64,000 nt of DNA from Tetrastigma voinierianum (GCA_016808115.1 JAEQBH010004671.1:1-64000); one strand, 5' to 3'; shown: positions 34,525 to 49,140, numbered from the stretch's first letter. The notes: generated by a model from the letters alone, not told the origin. Numbers and translations: made by a program.

Positions 34525-35814
34525 CACATTCAAATTAAATAAAAGGTGTATCAAGCTTCCACTGCTTTCTTTGAGATTTGAATTACTTCTCCTAGGAATC
34601 ATATACCAATCATATCATCACTGCCTCAGGGAACAAAGAGGAAATCTGCAATTTCAATTTATCCAACATTAAAATTAAAAAAAATAAAAAAAAAAAACAA
34701 CCCTGAAAATATGGGTTGTCGAGGTAAATATAAATATGTAGCTGGCCGACAACATTACATAACCAAGTTAAAAAGAAATCAGGTACCGAGTACCTTGAGT
34801 TCCATGCTGTAAAAACAAGTCGATGATAATTTTAAAGGCAGCCGGCACAAAGGAACCGCATTCATTCAAAAACATTAGGGTCATGCATGGCTGTATGCGC
34901 TATGCTATGCACTCATACTTCGATCTCATGCAATCTAAATTCAAGGTACCGTAAAATAAAAACCGTGATTACAAGCCCGTGCAACCGTGATTTATTTTTC
35001 CTTTTTTTCCTCATATATGCCAAAACAAATATCTTCATAATTTCTAGAGTTCAGTTCATTCTGTCTTAAGACACCCATGGCAGAGAATTTGCCATTCAGC
35101 TAAGAAGGTGAAACTTCACATTGTTCACCCATTATCCATTTCTTTCTCCAACATTATCTAAATCATACCTAGAGGAAGGCCTTAACAATTGGAGTAAGAA
35201 GTTCAGGAAAAAAATCTAAAGATAGGCACTCACCATGCAAAGGGCATGAGTCCATCAACCCTGTTCCTAGTCCAAAGAAGAATATCCATTCTCCTCAAGA
35301 TCTCGTTTACAATATATCATTTCCAAGAAAAAGCACGTGGCATAGAGTAGCCATAAATCATGAATCCCCTCAGAGAGACAGACATGTGATTAACGTCACA
35401 TTCGAAAAAATCAAACAAATTCCTTTTTTTCAACACAAAAAGTGACATAACAATTAGCCAAAAATAAATATTAGCGAAAAAAAGAAATCCATCAGAAGAA
35501 ATTTTAGGTGCAATCGTGTTTGATAAGCTAACTAACTTAACATCATGTTTTGAAATCATGCTTCTACAACAAACAATGCCTAAACTTTTCTATATGTATA
35601 TTCATATTAGTCAGATGGGAGTTTTTTTCATCACAGAGCATCAGATGCTTGCAATGAAATGAGGAGTTTCCATCCGATAAAGATAATTTCAGCATTCAAT
35701 CGGCCAAGGATCACGCACTTCAAAGATAATCCGCCAACTGAATATGCCAAGGGATCATGATTACTACATGGAAAATAAAGCCCAAAATGGAAAACAACCA
35801 TCAGTGTTTTCAGA

Positions 35815-36529
35815 TAGTTGGACTCAGTATCAATCTTTGATAGATGGTAATCTTTATCGTAATCTTTATTTTACCTTGTATATTATTTCTTACCTTTTAT
35901 AATTCTTCCGTTGGCAATGGATGTTCGGGTGTAGTGAACTAGCATTATCACCCTTGAAAACAAGCTTCATTCTTCATGGTATCAAAGCTTCTCTTCTTAG
36001 AGAGTCTACATCATAGGCGGTCTCCATTCCATCTACTAAGCATCACACTGGTCATGAGTCCAAGAAGCCACGATGTAAGTAGACCCAACGCTAGGAGACC
36101 ATGTCTCGTATCAACTGATCATTGGCCTCTCTCTTCGTATCCATTATCTCCTTGATATATCCCTTTATCTTGAGATGATGAATTTAACCAGACTTCGAAT
36201 AAGGGAAGAACTTATGAGCGCTTATTATAAAGGTAGTTTGACACATCGGGAAGTTTGATGGAGATGAGAATTGAGCATTGATGGAATGGTTGGATGCTAA
36301 GAGTAGTTTCAGGGGATTTTGGCTATGAATTTCACTTGCTCTGATACCATGAAGAATATGAAACTAATTTTCAATGGTGATAATACCAGTTTACTACACC
36401 CAGACATCCATTATAACCAAAAGAATTATACAAAAAAGGCAAGAAATAATATACTCAAAAGGTAAAATAAAGATTACAATAAAGATTGTCATCTAGGATA
36501 AAAAGTTGTTCTTAGTCTGAGGGTCAACA
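35815..36529. mobile_element. Head-to-head pair of short LTRs with facing primer binding sites (U3)
   Basis: This is the counterpart of 20517-21217. The plus-strand LTR ends at 35976 and is followed by TGGTATCAAAGC (35977-35988). The minus-strand LTR runs from 36529 to 36350 and is followed on that strand by TGGTATCAGAGC (36349-36338). This copy preserves the primer sites better than U1. No protein-coding part of an element lies between them. Confidence 0.75.
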
Positions 36530-36595
36530 CGTCTAAAAAAGAATACTAGTGAATGTTTTCCATTTTAGACTTTATTTCCCATGTAGATAATTATG

Positions 36596-37078
36596 ATCCT
36601 GGCGTGTTTCTTGATGTCAAGTGCATTGCATGCACACAAGAAGAAGCACTTCGGGTAATCGTATTTTTCTAGGAGCTAACCCGTATTTCTTTCGGGTCCT
36701 CTAACGCCAACCCACAGCTTTCTAGATCAAGTTCTAAGGCTAACATCGGTCGCTTGCATCCGTACTACAGAATAACTTGTCTTGCATTTTTCTTCTTCGT
36801 GATATAGGTATTCCACCATGAACCTCCTTAACCTGTTATGTGATAACCCCTTCACCGCACTCCACATAACAATAACCTGCCTTCCATGCTCGATCCAAGC
36901 ATATTGAATTAGACTATCATTTCGTCTACCTAAAAGGTTGCCAATGGAGTTCTTGTTACATGTTATATCCCATCATCTCTACAAATTGCCGATCTTTCCA
37001 CAAAGGGATTACCTAAGAACTCCTTTCAAGTCTTCCGATCCAAGCTTAGGGAGTACTTCAGCGACGACCCTAAGCCAT
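36596..37078 (+). pseudogene. Copia RNase H fragment (U3)
   Basis: It has the same domain end as at 21270-21757: TEITWLAF-type, IELDYHF and FTKGLPKNSFQVFRSKL stretches, split over frames, then a purine-rich end. A run of frameshifts makes it non-coding. Confidence 0.85.
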
Positions 37079-37085
37079 GGAGTCA

Positions 37086-39873
37086 TAAAGATAATTTCAA
37101 CATTAATGATGATTGTTATCGTTTTGAAAATGTTTGCAATGATGGGGGAAGCACTAGTGGATGTTTGCTTTTTATGTTTAATGTTCTTTACTTTATTATA
37201 TTTTATTATTAGATAAAAATTTAGATAATATTTAAAGTGATATATATATATATATATATATATATTTTATTTATATTAGTAGGTGTGCATCACTTAAAAG
37301 CCCGCGCCTCAAGTGTCCTATGCGCCTTGGTGTCCCAAGAGGCTTTTATGCCTCGATACGTTTGAATAACTATGGAGTTCATGGTACACTCATCATTCCA
37401 ATTTATAAAAAGAGTTCCAAAGATTTTAATGAAAAAAACCTATAATATTTTAGTTTTTATAATCTCTTTCGATGCATATGAAAACAAAATGAAAATGAGA
37501 TAATGGTTCATTAGCTAGTTTTTATAATAGAGGATTACATTTGATTAATAAATTTTTTCGCATACAAAGAAATCTTTACTTTATTTTTAATTTTATAATG
37601 GTTTTGTGGATATATATAATATCAATTTTTAGTTTTGGCTTAAAATTTTTATAAATTATGACAAGTGCTTCTTATTTATTAAAGCACTTCAAATTTATAA
37701 GTGCTTATGATGGTTCCTCTCTACCATATTTTAGTCGTTATAAGTGCTTGCGTAGTGAATACATCCAAACACCTTAAAAATAATGCATAAACGCCTTTAA
37801 AATATGCATCCAAACACAAATAGTTTATTAAATAAAGTACTTATGACATAAACTCTCACATAATAAACTCTTATAAAAAAAAAAAAAAAAAAAAAAAAAA
37901 TAAGTGTTTAATTGCTTCTTACACAAACAAAAATAAAGAGCAATCGAGAAACATCCCATAAAGTGAGGCATACTATTCAATGCAACCAGATAATAACCAC
38001 TAACATGAAAAGCGCAAACGAGTAAGTGTGAGTGACTAAAAGCAGTAGGAGTGGCCACTTTTTTCAGGCACGAGACCAAGCATGTGACAGATGAATAATA
38101 TATAGGGCCTATTTGTTTACAGTTTTTGAAAACTGTGTTTTTGTTTTGAAAAATAGGGAGAATAAGGAAAATACAAAGAACATGTTTTTTTTATTTTTTC
38201 TTTTGAAAAATACATATAACTCAAAAAACACTAAATTCAGATAACAATAACAGATTTTAGAGGCAACCATAATGGCATTCTATTATAGCACAATTAATGC
38301 AATTTATTAGCACAAAAAGATCAAATCCACCAAATCTTTACGCTTCAACCAACACTCAACTAGTGTACTTCAACACTTACTAGGGTAATTGTCTGAAAAC
38401 TAAACCAACCTATCTCACAACTTCTTCCATCCACCATGAATTACTGAACCAAAAGAACAAGAGACTATCAATGAAGAAAGCCTTCCTATGGTTAGATAAT
38501 TTATATTCCAAAGTATTGAGAGTGCCCACTGGCTAGGCTTCACCAAAGCATAAATAGAGAGTATATATATATACATGCATAAAGCTCCAATCTTCAAGAG
38601 TTTAACCATTAACTTTGAAACATAATTAAAGAAGCATCCAAAAGCAATCCCCTTCAAGTCCCCGGCTAATATATTACAACCAAAACAAAATTATTGAAGA
38701 GCTCCATGTGTCCATATCCCGCAAGGAGATCATTAATGTTCGAACTTCTAATTGCCTTAATGCCCAAATTAAAAGGCACAAAGTTTCATCCAAATCTGGG
38801 CCTTGCACAATGTATGTTCTTAAATCATGGGATTTCACCTTAAGTTACTACACTCTAACAGATAATTTCTGCTTTTTCCGAGTTATTGCCCCAGAAATCG
38901 ACCTCCAGATATGCCAATCAAAATATCATTCCAAGACACATCTTTCAGCTGAAAAGACAACATTTTTATATATGACATTCAACCACGACTTGAACTTAAC
39001 AACCAGGGACAAGAATATAGGACTTCTACAAATCAGGCCAAGAGGAACTGGTGTATAAAAGGTAAAAAGCTCTGCTTGGGCTCTTGCCTGCATAATACAT
39101 GCGTACCTTAGGCAAAAATGATTCCAAAACCAATGCATGCGAGTCACTGGATGGATGGGCGGATTTCATTTAGGGTTTTGTCCAAAAAACATGAATGTCA
39201 CATGACTCAACCTAGTTTCCCTCAACTTAACCCGGCAAGTCGTATAACCGCCTCCATCACTTTAAAGTAACAATATACATTCTAGCTAAAGTTACCAAAT
39301 TTTGTATCATCTTGCATAATTTTCTCATTCTTTAACTATTTGATGTGCCTATAACATCTCATATGCATTTGTTCTGCAAGATTGTCAAATACTCCGCTTA
39401 ATCAAAACTTTCGTGGTAATCTAACTACCAGTAATACCAAAGTATTTCCATTCCTGCACTAAGCACAAATGCAAGTGGTGCTGGCTCATGTCTTCACGCC
39501 AAAGATTCTTATGCTATTGAGTAATATATCATAAAGTAATGTAAGGAGTGGACATTATCATAATAGTTTCCTCTATAAGAAAATCACATACTACAAAGAA
39601 ACTTATTTTCCAAACAAGGAAAATTTATCCATATCCATTATCACATAAAAAAATTTATAAATTATCATCCAAAGGTCCAACCGTGTGTCGACAAAAAATA
39701 ATACCAATCACTAAAAGGCTAACCAGGAAACCTCATAAAAATGTATCAAAAAATATATTGCAGCTCTCCAAGATTACCCGCATTTGCTTAGATGATGAGA
39801 AACTCAAAAAGTAAGTCACGTAGGTTTCAAGGGTCTCCCCATGTAGTCTTCAACCACCGTTCACATATATAGA

Positions 39874-39944
<71 letters not shown>

Positions 39945-40771
39945 CACATTCAAATTAAATAAAGTGTATCATTTCCACCTGTTCAGATTTGAATTGCTTC
40001 TCCCAGAATCATATACCAATCATATCATCACCGCCTCGTGGAACTTAAGAGGAAATCTGCAATTTCACTTCTATCCAACATTAAAAATTAAAAAAAAAAA
40101 TTATTGAAAAATAAAATAAAAATAATAAAAAAATGGGTTGTCTGAGGTAAATATAATATAGAAGGGGTCGATAACATTGCATAACCAAGTTAAAGAAACG
40201 TGCATCGAGTGCCTTTGAGTTCTATGCAACAAAAAAATAAGTCGATGATCACTTAAAGGCAATTGGGTACGTTGGAACCGCATTCATTCAAAAACATTAG
40301 TCATGCATACAGAATGCTATGTTATGCTATGCACTCATATTTCTGGTCTCATGAAATCTAAACTCAAGTGGTACTAGAAAAAAACAGTTGATTACAAGCC
40401 CGTGCACTGGGGATTTTTTTTTTTTTTCTTTTTTTTCTCCTTTGCCAAACAACCATCTTCATAATTTCTAGAGTTCAGTTCATTATGTCTTAAGACACCC
40501 ATGGCAGAGAATTTTCCATTCAGCTTAGAAAGTGAAACTTCACATTGTTCACCCATTATCCATTTCTTTCTCCAACATTATCTAAATCATGCCTAGAGGA
40601 AGGCCTTAACAATTGGAGTAAGAAGTTCAGAAAAAAATCTAAAGATAGGCACCTTCACCCATAGCTGGCATGAGTCCATCAACCTAGTTCCTAGTCCAAG
40701 AAGAATATCCATTCTCTCGATGATTCGTTTACATAATATATCATTTCCAAGAAAAAGCACAGGGCATAGAG
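37086..40771. repeat. Tandem unit U4 (left part, cut by copia B)
   Basis: It is collinear with U2. It contains (AT)n runs at 37240-37265 and 39875-39941 and a poly-A run at 37880-37901. It is interrupted at gggcatagag|TGTTG by copia B. The remaining ~60 bases of the unit resume at 47007. Confidence 0.85.
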
Positions 40772-41518
40772 TGTTGAATATTTTCAAAATGGGTTTTATT
40801 TTGGGGTTTTTCGAAAATTTCTTTTGTACTTAAGAAAGCTAGCACTTGTCCCACATCGAAAAACCGAAGAATTTTAGTGGCTTAATAAGTCATTAGTTTT
40901 GATTTATGGGTTGAGCCCCAAGGGGTACCAAAGTTTTGTGAGGAGGGAGGACACAAGCAAGGTTGGGTCATTAGATCCAGTGGACCCTATTCTTTTTGGG
41001 TAAAAATCAGAATGGGTTGGGTTTGGGCCCGAAGTAGGTGCGATGTGTATGGTACCGAATGGTAGCTGGATCAAATCTGCCGTAATCGTTGATGGTGCTC
41101 GTTTCGCCGAACAGTACATCCAAAGGGCACAGCTTCGTTTCTATAAATAGGATCCCATCCAACATTGTTTGATCCCATTTTTTCGTAATTGACTTGTCTT
41201 TCTAAAATCTCTTCTCCCTCTCTATTGTTTTTCTTATTCTCGTGAGATTTTAGCTGCTCGTTCCAATTATCAGAGAATTGAAGCATAGTGTCTCGTTTAT
41301 TTTGAATTATATCACAAGGGTATTTTGCTCTATTTTCATTGGTGCATACGTATAGAAGATCATCGACACCCTCATTTTATCCTAAGGCGAATTTGCGCTT
41401 AACCCAAAGGTAATACTCGTGGGGGCAAATATTGTCTTTAGGAAAGCGACGCAGTAACGTGACTTGAGGCGTACATTTCTGTTTTGGAGTTTGGCAAACG
41501 ACACGAGCTTCTTCAACA
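40772..41518 (+). mobile_element. 5' LTR of copia B
   Basis: It starts TGTTGAATATTTTC and ends CTTCAACA (747 bp). It matches the LTR at 46266-47006 along its whole length; beyond CTTCAACA the two diverge into internal sequence and target flank respectively, which fixes the boundary. No canonical initiator-Met primer site follows, and the priming tRNA is not identified. Confidence 0.9.
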
Positions 41519-44500
41519 TTCTAAAGACAATATTTATGCCATGACCAGCTAGACGAATATCAACTCCAATTGCTAGAAAATTACATCGGGCAAGAAGACT
41601 TACCTGGTGTTAAGAAAAGCAAAGAAATAAGACGTGTTTTTATATGTCGCCATACGTGAAAAAGGAGATATATATTTTCAAGACTGACAAGAAGAATTTT
41701 TCCTCGAATGATCTCAAACTATTTTTCTCAGATTGTGGAAACTATAATCTGGCAGCTTGAACATTTATTTCCTGATTTGTTAATCGAGTTTCAGATTTGA
41801 GAGTTGAATATTGATTTAGAATTGTAATTTCGATTTATTAATTTCAATTATAATTAATAATACAAGAAATACAATGGCTCAATCACTTCAACAAATGACT
41901 CAGAATTTTATGAAGTTAGAGCGATTAGATGGAGGAAATTTTAGGCATTATAAGAAGATGCATTCCACTCACCACACTTAATTTGGCCTATGTTCGAAAA
42001 ACACCATATCTGTGAGGAGCAAAGAAAAACGAAACATTAGCTCGCATCAGAAAGAACAAACGGGAGAATGTGATGACTCCATTTGCAAGGGACACACTCT
42101 CGAATGCTTAGCACTCTCTGCTTGACATCTACCAACCTTGTGGAGACTGCCAAAGAACTATGGATACCTTAGCTAAGTATCTAACTGAGGATGCAACAAG
42201 CAAGAAATTTCTGTTAGTCATTTTATGAAATATAGTATGGTGTAGATATACTTGTTATGGATCACTTCATGAGATACAAACATAATTCTTAGTCAATTAA
42301 GCAACAAAGATGAATATGGATGATACCATAGTTGTCTTCTACTATTGAAAAATTGCCACCTTCCGAAAGAGTTTAAGAAAAGTCTTGGGCCAGAAAAGGA
42401 AGATCTTACCTCTCGAACTAGCCAAACACCTTCGAATGAGGGAAGAGACTAGACTCCAAGAAAAAGATGAGTTGAGCTCATGTCCAAAGTCCATGTGGTG
42501 GAGGACAAAGGAAATGGCAAAGGGAAGAATTCCTATAATAAGAAGCGCAATAACAAAAATCAACCCAACTCAGACTCAAAGAAAAAGAAAGGTGCATGTT
42601 GGTTCTACGGCAAGCCAGGACATTTCAAAAGTGAGTGCTCATCATTCAATAATAAGAAAATCTGGAGCATCGAGTCCAAGAATACCAGGATCAAGTATTC
42701 GAGGTTAATATACTCAAGGATACTGATGATTGGTGGATCGATTCGAGCTACAAAGGCATGTTTGCAATGATAAGAGCTTTTTCAACACCTATGAACCTGG
42801 ATGATGGAACAGCTTCACATGGGCAACTCTTCAACAGCCTACTATTAAAGGCAAAGGCACAAAGGGATTTAGAATTCACTTCCTGGAAAAATTGTGTCTT
42901 TAACTAATGTGTGTTATGTACCGCAAGCAGAAAACCTTTATATCGGGAAGCTTGCTTAATAAGCATGGTTTCAAGCTAGTCTTTGAGTCGATGTTTATAC
43001 TATCTAAGGGTGGAATTTTGTTTGAAAGGATATTTGTATCAAGGAATGTTTAAGCCTAATATCAATAAAATAAATAATTCTATTTATATGCTCGATTCTT
43101 TTTATTTATGGCATGCTAGATTAGACATGTTAATACTAGAAAATGAATGATATGGTTGAATTAGATTTAATTCCTAAGTATGATAATAACATAGAGATAG
43201 ATGTAAAATATGCATGCATCTAAAAATAACTAGAATGGCATTTCCTAAAGTGAGAAACCACGTTTTACTAGAATCTATGTGACATGCATAGCAACCCCCA
43301 ATTAGAGGAGGCAAAAGTATTTTGTGACATTCATAGAGCGATTTTTCTAAATTCTATTATATTTATATTCTTGCATTCAAAAGATGAGGTACTAGGCAAA
43401 TTTATGGTTTATAAAACGTAAGTTGAAAATCAATGTAATGTCAAAAAATAAACCCGCTAAGGTTTGATAGAGAGGAGAATATCATTTTCCCGAATATTGT
43501 GAAATGTGGGTATTATACATAAAACTTTTGCACCTTTTATACACCTCAACAAAATGGTGTTGATGAAAGAAAGACATTAGGGACCTTAACCGAAATGATA
43601 AATGCTATGCTCTCTAATTCAAAGCTTAACCACCTCGCTATCGGTAGCTTTGCTTATCGCATGTTATATACTTAATAGAATTCTATTAAAAAGAATAACA
43701 TTACTCCTATGAGCTTCCGGAAAAACAAGAAACCTAACTTGAGTTATTTTAGAACTTGGGGTTGTAGGGCAATTGTAAGATTGCCTGATCCTAAAAGGAA
43801 AAAGTTAGGAGAAAAGGGATCAATGTATATTCATTTGCTTTACATAAAGAAAGCATAAAGGTTTTTGGTAATTGAGCCCAATAGTTCAAGAGGAGTAAAT
43901 ACAATCATAGAATCACGTGATGCAGTATTTTATGAAAATAGATTTACTACTATACCAAGATTAGAATCTAATCAAGAAGAATTTAACTTATCTACTAGAA
44001 GAGTGAATGATCGAGCGACCCATCGAACCTAGAAGGAGTAAAGGGCAAGGGATTGCAAAGTCTGGTCCCGATTTTGTTGTTTATCTTGTAGAAGGAACTA
44101 GGAATTCTCTTTAATAGGTACAGGTAATGGTTTATCTGGCTATGGAACCCGATCCAACCTTGAGGAGGCTAAGTGAACTAATGATTCTCGCTTCGAAAGA
44201 AGCAACAATGATGAGATGGATTCTATTATGGGAAACAAAACATGGAAGCTTGTTGGACTCACCTTCTTGATCTAAACCAATTGGTTGTAATGGATTTTCA
44301 AAAAATGAAGCGTTGATGGGACTATTGATAAGTTCAAAGCAAGACTCCGGGTTGTTAAGGGCTTTATTCAAAATGGGGCGGATTGATTATTTGATACTTA
44401 TGCTTCGTCATTGAAGAATCTCTTACCATTAGAGTATTGATTTCCTAGCTTCATATATAAGTTTCAAATTCATCAAATGGATGTTAAAATGGATTTCCTA

Positions 44501-46265
44501 AATGGAGAGTTAGAAAAAGAAATATATATGAAACAACCAAAGGGTTTGTAGTACAAGGTCAATAGCAGAAAGTTTGTAAACTAATTAAATCACTCTATGG
44601 ACTTAAACAAGCACCTAAACAGAGTGGCATAAAAAATTGATAAGGTTATAATATCAAATGGTTATTGGATACATGAATCAGATAAATGTGTTTATAGTAA
44701 GTTTTCTGGTAAAATAGGTGTCGTTATATGCTTATATGTAGATGACATGTTAATTTTTGGTACTGATCTTGAAATTATAGAAAGTACAAAACAATTTTTA
44801 TCATCAAACTTCCAAATGAAGGATATGGGCAGTGCGGATGTTATTTTGGGAATAAGAATTAAGAGAGAAAATGATAAGTTAATTCTTACTCAATCATATT
44901 ATATTGAGAAAATTTCTTAAGAAATTTAATCAATATGATAGTACAACCATGTCAACACCTTTTGATCCACATGCATTTTAAATTGTATCCTAATACTGTA
45001 GGGTTGTTGGATCAATTATTATATTCAAGGGTGGTTGGTAGCTGAGTGTATGCAATGACCCGTACTAGACCTGATATTGCCTTTGCAAGAGGAAACTTCG
45101 TTGATATACCAAGAACTCCAAGCCTGTGTATCGCATGTACTAATCGAGCATTGGAAATACTTAAGGAAAACTATAGATTATGGAATAGTCTATACAAAGG
45201 TATCCTTTGTCTCTAGAAGGACAAGCATGCATGCTAGTTGGATAACCTGATAGTGAAGATCATTCTTCTACTAGTGGTTGGATCTTTACACTTGGAGGTG
45301 GTGCAATCTCCTGGGGATCAAAGAAGTAGACGTGCATCTCAGATTCAACCATGGCTGCTGAATTTGTGGCATTGGCTTCAAGCAGCAAAGAGGTAGAATG
45401 GCTAAGAAATTTGCTACTAGAAATACCTGTGTGGCCAAAACCAGTGGCACCAGTATCTTGCAGTGTGATAGCCAGGCAACTCTTTCACGAGCTTATAGTC
45501 AAGATTATAATGGCAAGTCTAGGAATAGACTTAGATATAGTTATGTGGAGACAATACTTGATAACTGATTGCGTAATAACCATAAATTATGTAAAGTCAA
45601 GAAAATTTTGCCGATCCTTTAACGAAAGGACTTGCAAGGGATTTGGTGTGGGAAATATCAAAAGGGATGGGACTTAGTTCCATTAATTTAATCACCCCAA
45701 ACTCGATCAATGCTTGAAACATCAAGTTCGAAGTTCAATATAGCATACCATATATAGTCAGGGTTGCAAGCACTTAAGATTCTTAATCAATATTGAGAAC
45801 TTTAAATGAATTCAGTCCCCAAGGTTGAAGTGCTTGGTACTTGTAATGTGAAAGGAATGAGGATGAGTTATTTAACTCTGGCAGACTTACAATCCGTAGA
45901 AGCTCGAGTAATCGTAGTTACAGGGGTACTTTATAAGTCTACCTATATGTGAGTGTGGAGGTGGTGCCGCTCCTATGACATCCAAGGGCTTTGATTCTAG
46001 AGCACTCATGAAATAGGTATTAAAGATCCAAGGCCAATCCACCTGGCTCTGCTAACACTCTAGGTATTTTGTCTCAGGTGTGGATATGTCCTGCCAATCA
46101 TAAGATCGGCTAGTTCAAAGATACGCTTCATTATGCCATTCTTGGTTAACTTGATGAGTTTCACTAAAGTGAAAGGTTCAAATCAATATGATACCTTCAT
46201 CTATGCATATACGCCAAGTAAACCAAGAATCATTTCATCTTCAGATTTTGGAAATGGTGGGGGAT
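41519..46265 (+). pseudogene. Copia B gag-pol, full domain set but degenerate
   Basis: Gag begins at about 41875 (MAQSLQQMTQNFMKLERLDG), with SHFMKYSMV near 42215. The zinc knuckle at 42592-42640 reads CWFYGKPGHFKSEC, with the second Cys replaced by Tyr. The protease motif near 42729-42760 is damaged. GAG-pre-integrase is near 43115-43150, and integrase has a TPQQNG-type end near 43530-43575. Reverse transcriptase has QMDVKMDFLNGELEKEIYM at 44477-44530 and YVDDMLIFG at 44734-44760. RNase H is at 45250-45680 (MAAEFVALASSSKEVEWLRN; ITINYVKSR). A purine tract (ggtgggggat) precedes the 3' LTR. Stops and frameshifts occur throughout, and no domain-spanning frame survives. It is the complete relative of truncated copia A. 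Confidence 0.93.
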
Positions 46266-47006
46266 TGTGAATATTTTCAAAATGGGTTTTATTTTGGGGT
46301 TTTTCGAAAATTTCTTTTGTACTTAAGAAAGCCACACTTCTGTCCCGACACATCGAAAAACAAAAGAATTTTAGTGGCTTTATAAGTCATTAGTTTACCA
46401 TGGGTTAGGCCCCAAGGGGTACCCAAAGTTTTAAGAGAGGAGGACACAAGCAAAGCTTGGGTCATTAGATCTAGTGGACCCTATTCTTTTTGGGTAAAAT
46501 CAGAATGGGCTGGGTTTGGTCCCGAAGTAGGTGATGTGTCTGCACTTAATGGGCGTAATGGATCAATCCGCTGCGGACCGCTGATTTTGCGTTCCCCGTC
46601 ACGAACGTACATCCAAAGGGCACGCTTATTCATAAATACAACCCATCCAACATTTATTCTATTCCATTTTTTTAGAATTGACTTGTCTTCTTCTCGAAAT
46701 CTCTCTCCCTCTCATCAAGTTTATTTATGAGATTTCAGCTTTCGCTCGGGCTTCCACCATCAGTAATTGAAGCCGTAGTGTCTTGGTTTATTTGAATTAT
46801 ATCACAAGGGTATTTTTCTCTATTTTCGTTGGTACATACACAGATAGAAGATCATCATATCAGCCTCATTTTATCCTAAGGTGAATTTGTAGTTAACCCA
46901 AAGGTAACACCTTTTGGTGGGGCAAAATATTTCTAGGAAAGTGACGAGTAACGTGACTCTGAGGCGCATACTGCTTTGACGGCGTGCGACACGAGCTTCT
47001 TCAACA
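46266..47006 (+). mobile_element. 3' LTR of copia B
   Basis: The start is slightly altered (TTGTGAATATTTTC, against TGTTGAATATTTTC). It follows a polypurine tract and ends CTTCAACA. Right of it the U4 sequence resumes for about 60 bases (aaatcatgaaatcc...cacattcaac), matching 20055-20105 and 35348-35405. Confidence 0.88.
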
Positions 47007-47066
47007 TGTAGCAGCTTGCTAAATCATGAAATCCCCGTGAGATACATGTGATTAACGCCACATTCA

Positions 47067-49140
47067 ACAATGCAAGCTATGAGTGTAAACTCAAGCTAAG
47101 GTCATGACGCATTTCAAACTCCACCGATTTTACTTAATGTTATTTCTCCTTCCTCAAATTTGTTACTCCCACTAAAAATCGTGATCAATGTTCAAAACAA
47201 AGATCCAAAAGAATTTCCTAATCTCCATTTTACCACTACCCTTAGGAAAGCTACCAGAAAATCACTCAATATCTCCGCTTATGAAGACCCATCCTCATCA
47301 CACAGAGCCTTTCTTACTCCAATTAACCTCATATAATCCCTCAAATAGTTTAACATGCATTTAAAAGAGAATCAAAGGAAAGAGTGGAAGAGGAGATACT
47401 AGCTCTTTTGAGAAGTCCTCAAACTCGAAATGGATGAATACCGGCTGGTGAAAACCATGGATGTAATCAAGGCCATTTTCAAATATAGATCCTCGATGGA
47501 ACATTGGCAACCCAGGTATAAGAAAACTTATGGGGTGGAAAAACCCGAAAAACATTCGTAGCAAAGATGAATAACATTCATATACATTATCCTCGCAATC
47601 AATCCCGGTTAGTCTTGCAACAACTTGATGTTGGGGCGAATGTATTCTTGCATGGTGGTGTAGAAGAAGAGTACATGGAAACATTGTCGAAGTTTTAAAT
47701 GAAGACTAGTTAATGTATTTATTTTGCATCCACATCATTTATAAGAAAATGCGGTCATGTAAATTGAAAACGAAAAATGATGAGACTCCTCAAGAGGGCA
47801 AAAGGAAAACAAAAAATGAGAAATGAGAAAGGCCCATGAGAGGCCAATTAAGAAGGGAGAGAAATCCCTAGGGTGAAAGACCCAAAAGTTTACCCCGAGA
47901 AGACTCAGAATGGACAGTGTATTAGGGTATGGATGCATATCCTTCGGTGAAAGCCCGAAAACAATAGAACATTTCTTGATTATGCATCATTCTCATTGCA
48001 TCTCATCATAATTCATTTGTGTGAATATTGTTGATGACTTGTTGACTAGTATAAATTGTGTGAATTGCGTTCGACGATATGAAATGTAAAATTGTGTGCA
48101 GCTAGTGAAATGTTGTTTGACGATGCATTGATGTATGTGTGTGTTAGTAAGTTTTTATATTTATTTTTATTTACTCAGATTAACTTGGAAACTTATTCAA
48201 CCGTTTTATGTGATAAGAAATTATCTGGATTATATGCATATTAAGAAATCGTGGTGGATTATATGTGGTATATTATAAGTTTTTATGTTTTTGTGTTATT
48301 CATTAAACATTGAACTTTAGCTATACCACTTAACCCCATTGGGTGTGAATCACACTCACCCCTTTATTCTCTAAACTTTTTAAATGCATAACTAGTTTTG
48401 AGAAAGCGCACAAGAAGATCCAGACTGTACTAGTTATTCAAAAGCCACAAAAGTTAATATAAGGATTGTCCCTTTTAATTTATTTATTTTAATTTTTGAC
48501 TTGTATTAAGTAGAGTTCTATGAATTCCTGAAATCTAAAACTAAATGTCAAGTATTTTTAAAATATGGTTTAAATTCTGAAATAAAAATTTTTATAGATA
48601 TTCATTGTATAAACTTGGTTGGTATATTAATTAGTATAGTGATTTTGTAAATGGGGTGAAGTAAAGAAAAAAAGAAAATAGAGTACTCGCCACCCAGCCA
48701 GTCGGACTGAAAAACTCTCATGTCAAACCGTTGACTGGGATCGCAAAGCTCTGATTGGGTTGCTCATAATCCCGAGCGTGATGTGATATGGCTTGCATTC
48801 TTCCCTTCCTTTTGTTCTTCTCACAATATTCTCCACTATCTTTAACCCATAGGAGATTTTGGGCGCACGCCTAATAAAATACGGGCTCACCACTTTGTTC
48901 ATCAAAAGAGGACTTCATTGACACAACTAAGAGAATTCTAAGCTTTGAAACCATTTATTAGAAACATAATAAATCATCAATCTCTTCATATTTGTATGAT
49001 AGCTTTCTACTTAATTTGTGCATAAGGTCCACATGATTTTATTTTCGACTCCCTGCATTATTGTCCATTATGTACTAATTCATAATCCTTCACGTGGAGA
49101 CTCGACGCCCACTTAATGGGTTATATTATGCTTCTTTTTT
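47067..49140. other. Unassigned DNA
   Basis: No gene can be supported. A minus-strand frame of 107 codons at 47361-47684 has no recognised domain. Around 48320-48370 the string cattgggtgtgaatcacactcacc resembles leader or LTR sequence seen in plant gypsy elements, but no TG/CA ends, primer site or polypurine tract can be tied to it. This segment has no counterpart elsewhere in the window. Confidence 0.5.

Larger units (their letters stand above)
30212..37085. repeat. Tandem unit U3, interrupted by a gypsy-like insertion
   Basis: It is collinear with U1 from about 17797 to 21765, apart from the 31002-33768 insertion. With the insertion removed, the distance from U3 to U4 landmarks is close to 5.4 kb. 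The unit carries the (AT)n run at 34493-34521, the head-to-head LTR pair at 35815-36529 and the RNase H fragment at 36596-37078. No intact gene is seen. Confidence 0.85.

Noticed and set aside
40772..47006. Exact target-site duplication for copia B
   Set aside because: The flanks (catagag left, tgtagcag right) are too noisy against the empty site (catagagtagcc) to state a 5-bp duplication.
47361..47684. 107-codon minus-strand frame
   Set aside because: No domain, no promoter or splice context, and no second copy in the window to test conservation.
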